Shown piece after piece: positions 1 to 6,431 of a stretch of DNA of 6,609 nt; the stretch's first letter is position 1, and each line of letters starts with the position of its first letter. Below the pieces are notes generated by a model, which was not told the origin of the DNA, searched no databases, and saw only the letters and a list, made by a program, of their open reading frames with translations. The translations under genes and the position numbers were made by a program. This DNA is from Clostridia bacterium (GTDB lineage: Bacteria; Bacillota_A; Clostridia; Peptostreptococcales; JAAYPU01). The DNA lies in contig JAKSCF010000616.1 in assembly GCA_022360735.1 (NCBI GenBank), positions 1-6,609 of the forward strand, read 5' to 3'.

Positions 1-125
1 AGTCCGTGTCTTATGTTTAATGTCTTTGTTATTGCTGCTGTTAATGTTGTCTTTCCATGGTCTACGTGTCCTATTGTTCCAATATTTACGTGGGGTTTGT
101 TTCTTTCAAATTTTGCTTTTGCCAT
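1..125 (-). CDS. tuf: Elongation factor Tu, N-terminal fragment (cut by window edge)
   Basis: EF-Tu is the cytosolic GTPase that delivers aminoacyl-tRNA to the ribosomal A site. Only the first 41 codons are present. They begin [20 protein letters not shown] and run into the G1 P-loop GHVDHGKT at residues 19-26, which binds the GTP phosphates and is diagnostic for EF-Tu among translational GTPases. The ATG is at 125-123, with an AAGGAGG ribosome binding site at 140-134 and 8 nt of spacing. The gene lies 52 nt downstream of tRNA-Thr, with no terminator in the gap, so co-transcription from the promoter at 295-267 is likely. The rest of the gene lies beyond position 1. Lineages with two tuf copies exist; this window cannot show whether this is the only one. 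Confidence 0.97.
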   Translation of the reverse strand, partial: MAKAKFERNKPHVNIGTIGHVDHGKTTLTAAITKTLNIRHG

Positions 126-133
126 TTCCTTAT

Positions 134-140
134 CCTCCTT
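134..140 (-). promoter_or_regulatory. Ribosome binding site of tuf
   Basis: AAGGAGG on the minus strand matches the anti-Shine-Dalgarno sequence well and lies 8 nt before the tuf ATG. This fits a very highly expressed gene and fixes the start at 125. Confidence 0.9.
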
Positions 141-177
141 AGCAAAGTAGATGATTAGGTATGTTAATTTCTATTAT

Positions 178-254
178 TGGAGCCCATGAGCGGATTCGAA
201 CCGCCGATCTCCGCCTTACCAAGGCGACGCTCTAACCTCCTGAGCCACATGGGC
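178..254 (-). tRNA. trnT: tRNA-Thr, anticodon GGU, CCA encoded
   Basis: Read on the minus strand, the sequence folds into a full cloverleaf. The 7-bp acceptor stem is GCCCATG/CATGGGC. The D stem is GCTC/GAGC with a 9-nt loop. The anticodon stem is TCGCC/GGCGG around the loop TTGGTAA, which gives anticodon GGT (reads ACC and ACU). There is a 5-nt variable loop and a T stem GGCGG/CCGCT around TTCGAAT. The body is 74 nt, followed by a discriminator T and an encoded CCA at 180-178. A near-consensus promoter lies just upstream and tuf lies just downstream. A tRNA-Thr(GGU) gene directly before tuf is also known in the E. coli thrU-tyrU-glyT-thrT-tufB operon. Confidence 0.98.
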
Positions 255-266
255 ATTTCGCTAATT

Positions 267-295
267 ATTTTACACTTATCCATTATTCATGTCAA
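267..295 (-). promoter_or_regulatory. Sigma-A-type promoter for tRNA-Thr and tuf
   Basis: The minus strand shows a perfect -35 TTGACA (295-290), a 17-bp spacer and a -10 TAAAAT (272-267) with one mismatch to consensus. Transcription would start near 260, about six nucleotides before the mature tRNA 5' end. Such a short leader is typical of tRNA promoters. It lies in the 67-bp gap after sigH. I see no GC-rich terminator hairpin in that gap, so read-through from sigH is also possible. Confidence 0.85.
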
Positions 296-321
296 TATCA
301 TGTTATATAAAATTTAATCTA

Positions 322-984
322 TTAATACCTGCGATTTTCAATATAAACTTCCAGTTTCCTTTTGACTCTTTGCAAAGCATTATCAATAGACTTGATAGGT
401 TTGTTCATATCTTGTGCAATTTCCTGATAGGATTTACCCATCAAATATTCTTTTAATACCCGCCACTCTAGATTGCTGAGTGAGTCCGCTACTTTAGATT
501 CTATGTAATCTAATTCTTCTTTAAACACGGTTATGGTTTCGGGGTCTGTGACCTTTTCTGATGTCAGCATATCCATTAATGTTCTCTCCGAATTCTCCTC
601 GTATATAGGTTTGCTCAAGGATACGTAGGAATTTAATGGTATGTGTTTTTGTCTTGTTGCACTTTTAATAGCCGTAATAATTTGTCTTTTGATGCACATC
701 TCTGCAAAAGCTTTGAATGTTGCCTGCTTGTCCTCATTATAATCTCTAATGGCTTTGAAAAGCCCGATCATTCCTTCTTGAATAATATCTTCCCTGTCAG
801 CCCCAATTAAAAAATATGCTTTCGCTTTATTTTTTACAAACTTCTTATACTTCTGTATTAAAGACTCTTGAGCTGTTCCATCCCCTTTTCTGGCTAGCTT
901 AACAATTTCTTCATCCTTGTAATTCTCGTAGTAAAATTCCATTTCATCTTTTTGTACATCTGTTGTTGTTACTGATTGATTCAC
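322..984 (-). CDS. sigH: RNA polymerase sigma factor SigH (Spo0H family)
   Basis: This is a sigma-70-family factor of 220 residues, close to the roughly 218 of Bacillus subtilis SigH, which drives transition-phase and early sporulation genes. Region 2 is clear: DREDIIQEGMIGLFKAIRDY at residues 63-82 is the core-binding 2.2 segment. Residues 90-118 (FKAFAEMCIKRQIITAIK onward to RQKHIPLNS) are regions 2.3-2.4, which melt and read the -10 element. Region 4.2 is a helix-turn-helix at about 183-212 (GKSYQEIAQDMNKPIKSIDN onward). The start is GTG at 984-982, chosen because AGGAGGG at 998-992 lies at proper spacing and no earlier in-frame start is supported. The gene has its own promoter at 1105-1077. 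Position after rae1 and before the translation genes is the usual Firmicute location. Family membership is seen directly; a role in sporulation is inferred. Confidence 0.95.
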   Translation of the reverse strand: MNQSVTTTDVQKDEMEFYYENYKDEEIVKLARKGDGTAQESLIQKYKKFVKNKAKAYFLIGADREDIIQEGMIGLFKAIRDYNEDKQATFKAFAEMCIKRQIITAIKSATRQKHIPLNSYVSLSKPIYEENSERTLMDMLTSEKVTDPETITVFKEELDYIESKVADSLSNLEWRVLKEYLMGKSYQEIAQDMNKPIKSIDNALQRVKRKLEVYIENRRY

Positions 985-991
985 CCTTTAT

Positions 992-998
992 CCCTCCT
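992..998 (-). promoter_or_regulatory. Ribosome binding site that fixes the sigH GTG start
   Basis: AGGAGGG on the minus strand lies 7 nt before the GTG at 984. No ATG lies at a comparable distance, so the GTG is taken as the start. Confidence 0.85.
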
Positions 999-1016
999 GA
1001 TTATAGCAAAATTCAA

Positions 1017-1044
1017 TTGACAAAACATTCAAAAAATTTGTCAA
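1017..1044 (-). repeat. Inverted repeat in the sigH 5' leader
   Basis: Two perfect 8-bp arms, TTGACAAA and TTTGTCAA, are separated by 12 AT-rich bases (TTTTTTGAATGT). The element lies between the -10 of the sigH promoter and the sigH ribosome binding site, so it would be transcribed. It could be an operator for a dimeric repressor or an RNA hairpin. The low GC content and absence of a following U-tract argue against an efficient terminator. Function is unknown. Confidence 0.5.
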
Positions 1045-1076
1045 AAATGCTCAGAACCATTGCAATAAGCATATTC

Positions 1077-1105
1077 ATTATATCTTATGGTCCCATAATC
1101 GTCAA
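1077..1105 (-). promoter_or_regulatory. Sigma-A-type promoter of sigH
   Basis: The minus strand shows -35 TTGACG (1105-1100), exactly 17 bp, then a perfect -10 TATAAT (1082-1077). Transcription should start near 1070, giving a leader of about 85 nt before the GTG of sigH. The -35 begins only 11 nt past the rae1 stop codon, so sigH can be expressed apart from the cysES operon. The spacer contains a 14-bp dyad, TTATGG-GA-CCATAA (1098-1085), which may be an operator. Confidence 0.8.
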
Positions 1106-1115
1106 TCTTTATTCT

Positions 1116-1634
1116 TTATTCTTTTTTCTTTCTCCATTCATCCAACATTTTTGCCGTTTTTTTATCGATTCTTTCATAAAGCAAGCTTTTTTCTTTATTA
1201 ATGGTATCGGTTTTTATCTCAATCTTTTTAACATTTTGTTCTATTTCTATCAACAGCTCTCTGGAAGAAATTCTAATACCTCCACTTCCCATAATCACTT
1301 GCTGTTCGGCCCAATCCGATGTAGCAACACGAACTTCATTGCGGCGGTTTCTTGTTAGTTCCTTAACTTTAATTTCTATAAAAGAGTCTGCTGTTTGATT
1401 TTCTTTTGTAAATACAATATTTATGCCCATTAACTGATCTTGTCTATCTTCAACACCTTTTACCTGATGGGCATCAAATATGACCCAAATCTCTTGCCCC
1501 GTATAAGATTTATAATCTGCTAAAAGGTCAATGAGTTTGCTTCTCGCTTCTTCCAAAGAGATCTCAGCAGCTTCTTTTAGAACCGCCCATGAGTTAATAA
1601 TGTTATACCCATCTATTAATAAATATTTTTTCAC
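1116..1634 (-). CDS. rae1: NYN-domain ribosome-associated endoribonuclease, Rae1/YacP family
   Basis: This 172-residue protein has a PIN-like NYN fold. In B. subtilis Rae1 (YacP) enters the ribosomal A site and cuts certain mRNAs during translation. The signature acidic residues are visible: D8 and N11 in LLIDGYNII, D54 in VIFDAHQV, D83 and E87 in QTADSFIE, and D107 in VATSDWAEQ, followed by a GSGG loop near 116-119. The C-terminal 40 residues are highly charged (ending RKKKE) and may form a helix that contacts RNA or ribosome. The start is GTG at 1634-1632, and its G is the last base of the rlmB TAG stop (TAGTG), indicating translational coupling; GAGG lies a few bases upstream. It is the last gene of the cysE operon, just before the sigH promoter, as in Bacillus. 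The family call is strong; mRNA targets are unknown. Confidence 0.92.
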   Translation of the reverse strand: MKKYLLIDGYNIINSWAVLKEAAEISLEEARSKLIDLLADYKSYTGQEIWVIFDAHQVKGVEDRQDQLMGINIVFTKENQTADSFIEIKVKELTRNRRNEVRVATSDWAEQQVIMGSGGIRISSRELLIEIEQNVKKIEIKTDTINKEKSLLYERIDKKTAKMLDEWRKKKE

Positions 1635-2374
1635 TATTCCTCTTCAGTCCTTTGTCTTACTATATCATACATCAATACCGCTGCAGCTGCCGAAGCATTA
1701 AGGGATGTAATTTTACCCTTCATTGGCATCTTGACTTTTAGATCACAATTTTCTAACACCAATTTACTGATTCCTTTTCCTTCGCTCCCAATAACAAGGG
1801 CCATATTCCCTTTTAAATCTGTTTGAAAATAATTGCTGCCTTCCATATGTGCTGCAGCTACCCATACACCCAAATCTTTTAATTGCTTCATACATTGGAC
1901 TAAATTGGACACTCTAACGACAGGGACATGCTCCACAGCACCTGCTGATGCCTTAATAGTCGTAGCGGTTAATCCCACAGATCTTCTTTTGGGAATAATT
2001 ACACCATGTGCTCCTGCAGCATCTGCCGTCCTGATAATAGCCCCTAGATTTTGAGGATCTTCTATACCGTCTAATATAATGATAAATAAATCCTCTTGAC
2101 GTGTTTTTGCTCTAAATATAACATCCTCCAACTCTGAATATTCATAGGCGGACGCATATGCCACTACACCCTGATGGGATTGGGTATTGGCATGTTTATC
2201 CATATATTGCTTTTCAACAAACTGAATAGGAATACCTTTATCTTTGGCTATCCCAATAATCTTTTTTGCAGAACCTTGATCGGCACCTTTAGCTATTAAA
2301 ATTTTTTCTATTGTCCTTTCAGCCTTTAGCGCTTCTAGGACCGGATTTCTTCCTTCAATAGTGGATTCTTTCAT
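1634..2374 (-). CDS. rlmB: 23S rRNA (guanosine-2'-O-)-methyltransferase RlmB
   Basis: This is a SpoU/TrmH-family (SPOUT, knotted) methyltransferase of 246 residues, a normal RlmB length. The family is known to 2'-O-methylate the P-loop guanosine of 23S rRNA (G2251 in E. coli) using S-adenosylmethionine. An N-terminal substrate-binding domain spans about 1-75 ([13 protein letters not shown] at 4-16). The catalytic domain holds motif 1 ([20 protein letters not shown] at 102-121, with N109 and catalytic R115), motif 2 ([10 protein letters not shown] at 194-203) and motif 3 ([18 protein letters not shown] at 216-233). These form the cofactor-binding trefoil knot. The ATG at 2374 overlaps the thyX stop by four bases (ATGA), so translation is probably coupled. 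Other TrmH-like methyltransferases share these motifs, but the operon position (mrnC, rlmB, rae1) supports RlmB. Confidence 0.93.
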   Translation of the reverse strand: MKESTIEGRNPVLEALKAERTIEKILIAKGADQGSAKKIIGIAKDKGIPIQFVEKQYMDKHANTQSHQGVVAYASAYEYSELEDVIFRAKTRQEDLFIIILDGIEDPQNLGAIIRTADAAGAHGVIIPKRRSVGLTATTIKASAGAVEHVPVVRVSNLVQCMKQLKDLGVWVAAAHMEGSNYFQTDLKGNMALVIGSEGKGISKLVLENCDLKVKMPMKGKITSLNASAAAAVLMYDIVRQRTEEE

Positions 2375-3141
2375 GCCGAGTCTCTACTTCCTAAATATAT
2401 TTCTCTCTTTTGAGCTGCTTGTCCACAAGTCATAGTTCCTTCCGGACAAGATCCATTCACACAATTAGGGCCTGCATATTGGAAAAGCGTAGGTGCCGCC
2501 TCTTTAACCAATTGAAGCATTTCGTCAGCCAACCGGCGAATTTCCCATTGCGCTCTGTCACAGCATCTAACCTTGAAAAAATGCATCAATGTTCTAGCAT
2601 TCATAGTGAAAACGATTTTTGTCTCACAGGCATTGGGAAATACGTATCTGGCATCTTCGATAGACTTTTTTTCTGCCAATCTTTTGGCTTCCTTTTCAGT
2701 CTTCCCTTCCTGAATGAGTTGATTAAAGTTACATGCAAACAGTTCTTCCGTTATCTGGTTGTAAGCGTTATGGTCTTTTTCCATGGCCTCAACAAATATC
2801 TTTTTGGCTGCGTCATTTCCCTGGATGCTTGGAGGTATGATGTACTCGAATTGGTCAAGCTTTACATATCTTTGAGATTGTTGTGAATAGGATGCTATTC
2901 TATGCCTTACCAACTGATGGGTTAATACCCTGCTGACCCCTTCAACTGCAAAGGTAAAGTTCACGTGTTCAATAGGTGATTCGTGGCCCATTTCTACAAG
3001 CATTTCTAAAAATTGTTCTGTCTTTTCTTTCGTGAGATTTTCAATTATTTCTGTGGCTCCAACTTTTGAGTAGCATAGCTTAGCAGCAGATGCAATAACC
3101 TTTTCAGGTTCCGGTGTGTGCGATACTAATATAACCCTCAT
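2371..3141 (-). CDS. thyX: Flavin-dependent thymidylate synthase ThyX
   Basis: ThyX converts dUMP to dTMP using methylene-tetrahydrofolate, FAD and NADPH. It is unrelated to ThyA and common in anaerobes. The diagnostic RHRX7S motif is at residues 79-89 ([11 protein letters not shown]), followed by [15 protein letters not shown] at 53-64 is the conserved flavin- and folate-side segment. At 256 residues it is slightly long because of a C-terminal extension with cysteines at 227, 232 and 239 ([17 protein letters not shown]). The ATG at 3141 has AAGGAGG upstream with about 10 nt of spacing. It sits between the unknown membrane protein and rlmB, overlapping rlmB by four bases. Bacillus lacks thyX in this operon, so the insertion is a lineage trait. 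The product links DNA precursor supply to the cysteine and ribosome-maturation genes. Confidence 0.96.
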   Translation of the reverse strand: MRVILVSHTPEPEKVIASAAKLCYSKVGATEIIENLTKEKTEQFLEMLVEMGHESPIEHVNFTFAVEGVSRVLTHQLVRHRIASYSQQSQRYVKLDQFEYIIPPSIQGNDAAKKIFVEAMEKDHNAYNQITEELFACNFNQLIQEGKTEKEAKRLAEKKSIEDARYVFPNACETKIVFTMNARTLMHFFKVRCCDRAQWEIRRLADEMLQLVKEAAPTLFQYAGPNCVNGSCPEGTMTCGQAAQKREIYLGSRDSA

Positions 3142-3155
3142 TACTGACTCCTCCT

Positions 3156-3545
3156 TTATGTATCCTTTTCTGCAACAGGCTTTGCTGTTACAGAGAATTG
3201 TTTAACTGGGATAATGCCAAATAAATATCCTCTTACGCCGGCAGTATATCTTACACTTAATATTCTTCGAACTGTGTCATTGGTATTTGGGTCTACATAT
3301 TCTATTTCTATGGGTGTACTTTCGTCTGCTATAAACATTTTATATACTCGGTAAGTCATAATATGAAAATCTGTCAGCACACCCTCATACTTCTCATCTA
3401 CCGAATACTCCACAAAGTCTTTAAATTGTTGGGACTCTCCTTCAAGATTTTTCACTTCATCCAAAAATACAGATTTAACAGTCAGAACCACAAATAAAAC
3501 AATTATTACAATCAACATGCTTTTTTCTCTTGCATTCATTTTCAT
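3156..3545 (-). CDS. Unknown membrane-anchored small protein
   Basis: I do not recognise this 129-residue protein. The first eight residues are positively charged (MKMNAREK), followed by one hydrophobic segment at about 9-28 ([20 protein letters not shown]). This could be a membrane anchor or uncleaved signal; no lipobox cysteine follows. By the positive-inside rule the soluble part, residues 29-129, would face outside. It is mixed acidic and basic, probably alpha plus beta, with a Tyr/Gly-rich stretch near 96-120 ([20 protein letters not shown]). The ATG at 3545 is only 5 nt after the mrnC stop, so its GGAAGG ribosome binding site lies at the end of mrnC. thyX starts 14 nt after it. Tight packing, codon use like its neighbours, and the clean hydrophobic segment support a real gene. 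Nothing in the sequence ties it to cysteine or rRNA metabolism. Confidence 0.8.
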   Translation of the reverse strand: MKMNAREKSMLIVIIVLFVVLTVKSVFLDEVKNLEGESQQFKDFVEYSVDEKYEGVLTDFHIMTYRVYKMFIADESTPIEIEYVDPNTNDTVRRILSVRYTAGVRGYLFGIIPVKQFSVTAKPVAEKDT

Positions 3546-3550
3546 TTTAT

Positions 3551-3976
3551 TTATTTTCCTTCCAATAAGTTAGGATTAATCACTCTTACAGATTTAGTCA
3601 TTAAGTACTCCAGTCTTTCTTCTTTTTTTAATAAAAACAAATACCCTAATAACGCTTCAAACCCAGTGGCTTGTCTATATGCCGTATGGCTGGCATTTTT
3701 AGGCACAGAAATATTTTTACTATTTCTTGCTCTTCTAACGATTGCAGCTTCCTTATCATCCAGCTCATCGGCAATGTGCTGTAGCGCCAAAGCTTGGCTG
3801 CTGGCTTTGACATATTCTACAGATTGCTTATGCATGGTATTAACTTTTCCGCCTGACTGAACCACAAGTGTTCTTACAAATAGCTCGTAAACACTATCTC
3901 CAATGTAGGCCAACACAGTAGCATTCATTTGTTGTGAATCATATTTTAAATCACTGTGCTCAAAAAAATTCATCAT
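3551..3976 (-). CDS. mrnC: Mini-ribonuclease III (MrnC)
   Basis: Mini-III is a Mg-dependent, double-strand-specific ribonuclease that trims the base-paired ends of pre-23S rRNA. In B. subtilis this needs ribosomal protein L3. The protein has the RNase III catalytic domain but no dsRNA-binding domain, and its 141 residues match that form. The signature is at 22-35 (LAYIGDSVYELFVR), with D27 and E31 as the catalytic acidic pair. A second acidic site is at E107 in TGFEALLGYLFLL. The basic segment RRARNSKN at 81-88 is a likely RNA contact. The start is one of two adjacent ATGs at 3976-3971; GAGG about 8 nt upstream favours the first. The gene starts 11 nt after cysS, as in Bacillus, and co-transcription with the second 23S-modifying gene, rlmB, fits its role. 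Confidence 0.95.
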   Translation of the reverse strand: MMNFFEHSDLKYDSQQMNATVLAYIGDSVYELFVRTLVVQSGGKVNTMHKQSVEYVKASSQALALQHIADELDDKEAAIVRRARNSKNISVPKNASHTAYRQATGFEALLGYLFLLKKEERLEYLMTKSVRVINPNLLEGK

Positions 3977-3987
3977 GATTCCTACCT

Positions 3988-5391
3988 CTATTGCTCCCTG
4001 ACGATTCTGATCCCCTGTGGTGTGTCTTCAAGGATAATGCCTTTTGATCTCAACTCATCTCTAATCTCATCTGCACGAGCAAAGTTCTTTTCTTTTCTTG
4101 CCTGTTGACGCTCTTCTACCAGCTTTAACACTTCATCATCCACATCGTCTTTAGCATCTTTTTGTAATAAGCCTAATACTCCCACAAGTTCTTCAAACAG
4201 ATCATAGCATTTTTTAATCAGTGCTTTAGATGAATTTTCAGTTAGATATCCATTCACATCTCTTACCAACTCGAATACTGCACTAATTGCATCGGCAGTG
4301 TTCAGATCATCTTCCATAGCCTCGATAAACTTATCTTTATGTTTATAAATATCTTCCGCTTTTGTTACCTCTTCAGGAAGCAATTCATTATCTTTTGCAT
4401 TGTTTAATAGGTGCTCCATGTTATGTTTTGCGTTACTCAACCTTGCTAAAGAATTTTTAGCTTGATCCATTAGTTCTCTACTAAAATTAATGGGGCTTCT
4501 ATAATGTCCGGAAATCAAGAAAAATCTTACAGCTTCCGGATCATATTCTTTTAAAATATCTCTAACCATGAAAAAATTTCCTTTTGACTTTGACATTTTT
4601 TCATTGTTAATATTGATAAATTCATTATGCATCCAATAGTTGGCAAATATTTTTCCCGTCAACGCTTCACTTTGTGCAATCTCGTTTTCATGATGTGGGA
4701 AAATTAAATCTTGGCCACCGGCATGGATATCAATGGTCTCTCCTAAATATTTGGTTGACATAACAGAACACTCAATATGCCAGCCCGGTCTTCCTCTACC
4801 CCATGGCGTATCCCATGCGATTTCATCTTCTTGTTTTTGAGATTTCCACAGAGCAAAATCCATTGGGTTCTTTTTCCTTGCATCTATATCGATACGGGCT
4901 CCGGATTCTAATTCCTGCATATTTTGTTTAGATAATTTACCATAGTCTTCAAATGCTTTTGTATTATAAAAAACATCTCCATTAACCGTATAAGCATATC
5001 CTTTATCAATAAGGGATTGAATAAATTTTATAATTTCATTCATATTCTCAGTTACTCGAGGATGAATGGTAGCAGGCTTGATGTTAAGGGCCTCTGCGTC
5101 TTTAAAATATTCTTTAATATATTTCTCATTAATCTCAGAAGGCGTTTTACCTTCTTCACGAGCTCTATTAATAATCTTATCATCTACATCGGTAAAATTT
5201 TGTACATATTTTACATTATATCCTCTGTATTCAAGATATTTTCGTAATGTATCAAAAATAACAAAAGGTCGAGCATTTCCTATATGGAAATAATTATATA
5301 CCGTAGGTCCGCATACATAAACCTTTAATTCATTTTCATCAATAGGAACAAAATCTTCTTTTTTACGATTTAAGGTATTATAGATCTTCAT
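3988..5391 (-). CDS. cysS: Cysteinyl-tRNA synthetase
   Basis: CysRS joins cysteine to tRNA-Cys using ATP. It is a class I synthetase with a zinc ion that selects the cysteine thiol. At 467 residues it has normal full length. The HIGH-type motif is HIGN at 36-39, within [17 protein letters not shown]. The KMSKS motif is at 265-269. Zinc ligands by family alignment are C27, C208 (WHIECS), H233 and E237 (PHHENE). The anticodon-recognition and DALR-like helical region fills about 310-467, ending with the usual RADEIRDEL...[10 protein letters not shown] segment. AGGAGG lies 10 nt before the ATG, and the cysE TAG stop overlaps this site (TAGGAGG), so the two genes are tightly coupled. Its own substrate, uncharged tRNA-Cys, is the predicted ligand of the T-box leader upstream, which gives feedback control. 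Confidence 0.97.
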   Translation of the reverse strand: MKIYNTLNRKKEDFVPIDENELKVYVCGPTVYNYFHIGNARPFVIFDTLRKYLEYRGYNVKYVQNFTDVDDKIINRAREEGKTPSEINEKYIKEYFKDAEALNIKPATIHPRVTENMNEIIKFIQSLIDKGYAYTVNGDVFYNTKAFEDYGKLSKQNMQELESGARIDIDARKKNPMDFALWKSQKQEDEIAWDTPWGRGRPGWHIECSVMSTKYLGETIDIHAGGQDLIFPHHENEIAQSEALTGKIFANYWMHNEFININNEKMSKSKGNFFMVRDILKEYDPEAVRFFLISGHYRSPINFSRELMDQAKNSLARLSNAKHNMEHLLNNAKDNELLPEEVTKAEDIYKHKDKFIEAMEDDLNTADAISAVFELVRDVNGYLTENSSKALIKKCYDLFEELVGVLGLLQKDAKDDVDDEVLKLVEERQQARKEKNFARADEIRDELRSKGIILEDTPQGIRIVREQ

Positions 5392-5405
5392 TATATGTTT
5401 TCCTC

Positions 5406-6053
5406 CTAGTTTTCTTTTTGATTATGCATTTTACTTTCTAATAATACTATTCTTCTTCTTAGGCATTCTAATTCATGCATGACAGGATCCGGTAAATCTA
5501 CCTGATCTAAATCGGCTTTTTCAATTTTTTCTCCACCTCGTTTAACAACTCTTCCAGGAACACCTACAACGGTACAGTTAGGAGGCACTTCCTTTAGTAC
5601 CACAGAACCCGCTCCTATTTTGGAGTTATCTCCTACTGTAAAAGGACCTAATACTTTTGCTCCACTACTAATAACAACATTATTCCCTATTGTAGGATGT
5701 CTCTTTCCAACGTCTTTCCCGGTTCCACCTAAAGTAACGGCTTGATAAATGGTAGCATCATTTCCTATTTCAGCAGTTTCTCCAATGACTACAGCCATAC
5801 CATGATCTATAAAACATCCTCTTCCAATGGTTGCTCCAGGATGAATTTCAATCCCGGTGAAAAACCTAGATATTTGAGAAATGATTCTAGCTAAAAGTTT
5901 TAATCCTATTTTATAAAAGCCATGCGCTATTCTATGACAAATTAATGCGTGCACCCCCGGATAGCATAAGAGTATTTCAAATCCATTTCGGGCTGCCGGA
6001 TCTCTTTCTAGGGCTGCATTGATGTCACTTTTGACATCTCTTATAAAAGACAT
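5406..6053 (-). CDS. cysE: Serine O-acetyltransferase CysE
   Basis: CysE transfers acetyl from acetyl-CoA to L-serine, making O-acetylserine, the carbon backbone for cysteine. The 215-residue protein is the short Firmicute type. An N-terminal helical part (1-65, with [20 protein letters not shown] at 18-37) precedes a left-handed beta helix of hexapeptide repeats (about 70-165). Likely catalytic residues by comparison with E. coli CysE are H84 ([17 protein letters not shown]) and H119 (KRHPTIG). The loop GGTGK at 109-113 is the usual CoA-side segment. The start is the ATG at 6053, preceded by AAGGAGGA at 6068-6061. The reading frame stays open to 6203, but those 50 codons read straight through the T-box terminator and are not coding. 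It is the first gene of the operon, with cysS 14 nt after it. Confidence 0.96.
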   Translation of the reverse strand: MSFIRDVKSDINAALERDPAARNGFEILLCYPGVHALICHRIAHGFYKIGLKLLARIISQISRFFTGIEIHPGATIGRGCFIDHGMAVVIGETAEIGNDATIYQAVTLGGTGKDVGKRHPTIGNNVVISSGAKVLGPFTVGDNSKIGAGSVVLKEVPPNCTVVGVPGRVVKRGGEKIEKADLDQVDLPDPVMHELECLRRRIVLLESKMHNQKEN

Positions 6054-6060
6054 TTTTTTA

Positions 6061-6068
6061 TCCTCCTT
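6061..6068 (-). promoter_or_regulatory. Ribosome binding site that fixes the cysE start
   Basis: AAGGAGGA on the minus strand lies 7 nt before the ATG at 6053. It selects the 215-residue form over a 265-residue open frame, whose first 50 codons would be leader RNA. Confidence 0.92.
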
Positions 6069-6098
6069 TAATAATATCGCAATCTTGTGTTGCTGAAA

Positions 6099-6133
6099 TA
6101 AAAAAATCTTCATCTCTTTCAGAGACGAAGATT
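6099..6133 (-). terminator. Intrinsic terminator of the T-box leader
   Basis: The minus-strand RNA AATCTTCGTCTCT (6133-6121) pairs with AGAGATGAAGATT (6117-6105) around a GAA loop. This gives 13 continuous pairs including one G-U, followed by a run of U at 6106-6101 and further AU-rich sequence. The 5' arm overlaps the 3' half of the antiterminator (6137-6120), so only one of the two structures can form. This is the off-state of the riboswitch. Confidence 0.93.
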
Positions 6134-6258
6134 CCGCGGTTCCACTCTGTTTAGAATAGTGTCCTGTTTTCCACAGACAAACTTTAATGTTTCTCCATGG
6201 CATGACACTAAGCTCAACTTATATGCTTTAACGCAGCACGCGGCCAAAAACCCTACTT

Positions 6259-6299
6259 TATTGGTTACATCTTGATACCCATACAAGATATGACCAATA
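6259..6299 (-). other. Long hairpin in the T-box leader (Stem II candidate)
   Basis: TATTGGT (6299-6293) pairs with ACCAATA (6265-6259), and TATCTTG (6290-6284) pairs with CAAGATG (6274-6268) with one U-G pair. A 2x2 internal loop (CA/TA) separates the two helices and the apical loop is nine nucleotides. Its place between Stem I and Stem III matches Stem II of T-box RNAs. No U-tract follows, so it is not a terminator. Confidence 0.75.
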
Positions 6300-6413
6300 T
6301 TCAGGCAGCTGTTTATAGGGGCACTCAGCTGGGAATGATCCTAAAATTGCTCTCAGCGCTTTCACAATTCATCTCTGTCGGCATTCATCAGCTTACTTTC
6401 CTAATCATCACAT

Positions 6414-6427
6414 TTGAAGCCCTAGCA
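6414..6427. repeat. Truncated left end of the structured repeat
   Basis: The plus strand TTGAAGCCCTAGCA matches the left end of the full repeats (TTGAAGCCCTAACA) at 13 of 14 positions and starts 18 bp before the full copy at 6432. It has no hairpin or right half. It directly borders, or slightly overlaps, the 5' side of T-box Stem I. Confidence 0.7.
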
Positions 6428-6431
6428 GTAA

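Larger units (their letters stand above)
6099..6415 (-). promoter_or_regulatory. T-box riboswitch, tRNA-Cys specific, controlling cysE-cysS and the operon
   Basis: Uncharged tRNA binds the leader RNA and prevents termination. In the predicted Stem I, AGCTG (6393-6389) pairs with CAGCT (6331-6327) and GAATG (6386-6382) with CATTC (6337-6333). The AGUA of the loop-E side is at 6397-6394, an AGAGA bulge at 6376-6372, and an apical stem GAATTG/CAATTT (6370-6365 with 6349-6344). The specifier UGC (Cys) is at 6323-6321 after GAG. A 14-bp hairpin follows at 6299-6259, and Stem III is at 6178-6161. The T-box core AGAGTGGAACCGCGG is at 6148-6134. The antiterminator is CAGAG (6149-6145)/CTCTG (6124-6120) plus GCG/CGT around the bulge UGGAACC. 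UGGA would pair with UCCA, which fits tRNA-Cys because bacterial tRNA-Cys usually has U73. The region 6258-6181 probably holds Stem IIA/B; I did not resolve it. No promoter was found, and the 5' boundary is approximate. Confidence 0.94.

Noticed and set aside
255..321. Terminator between sigH and tRNA-Thr
   Set aside because: The gap is AT-rich with no GC-containing hairpin followed by a U-tract; it holds the tRNA promoter instead.
1000..1005. Perfect TATAAT with an upstream TG (extended -10) before sigH
   Set aside because: The sigH ribosome binding site starts one base after it, so transcription from it would start inside or past that site; no -35 lies at proper distance. The promoter at 1105-1077 fits better.
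963..1358. Plus-strand open frame of 131 codons, Phe/Ile-rich
   Set aside because: Antisense to the AT-rich end of rae1 and the sigH promoter; the hydrophobic look comes from T-rich sequence.
2410..2886. Plus-strand open frame of 158 codons
   Set aside because: It lies wholly antisense to thyX, which has clear catalytic motifs; the frame is a shadow with no plausible product.
6054..6203. N-terminal extension of CysE by 50 codons
   Set aside because: It translates through the T-box core and terminator hairpin and has no ribosome binding site; the ATG at 6053 has a strong one and matches the family start.
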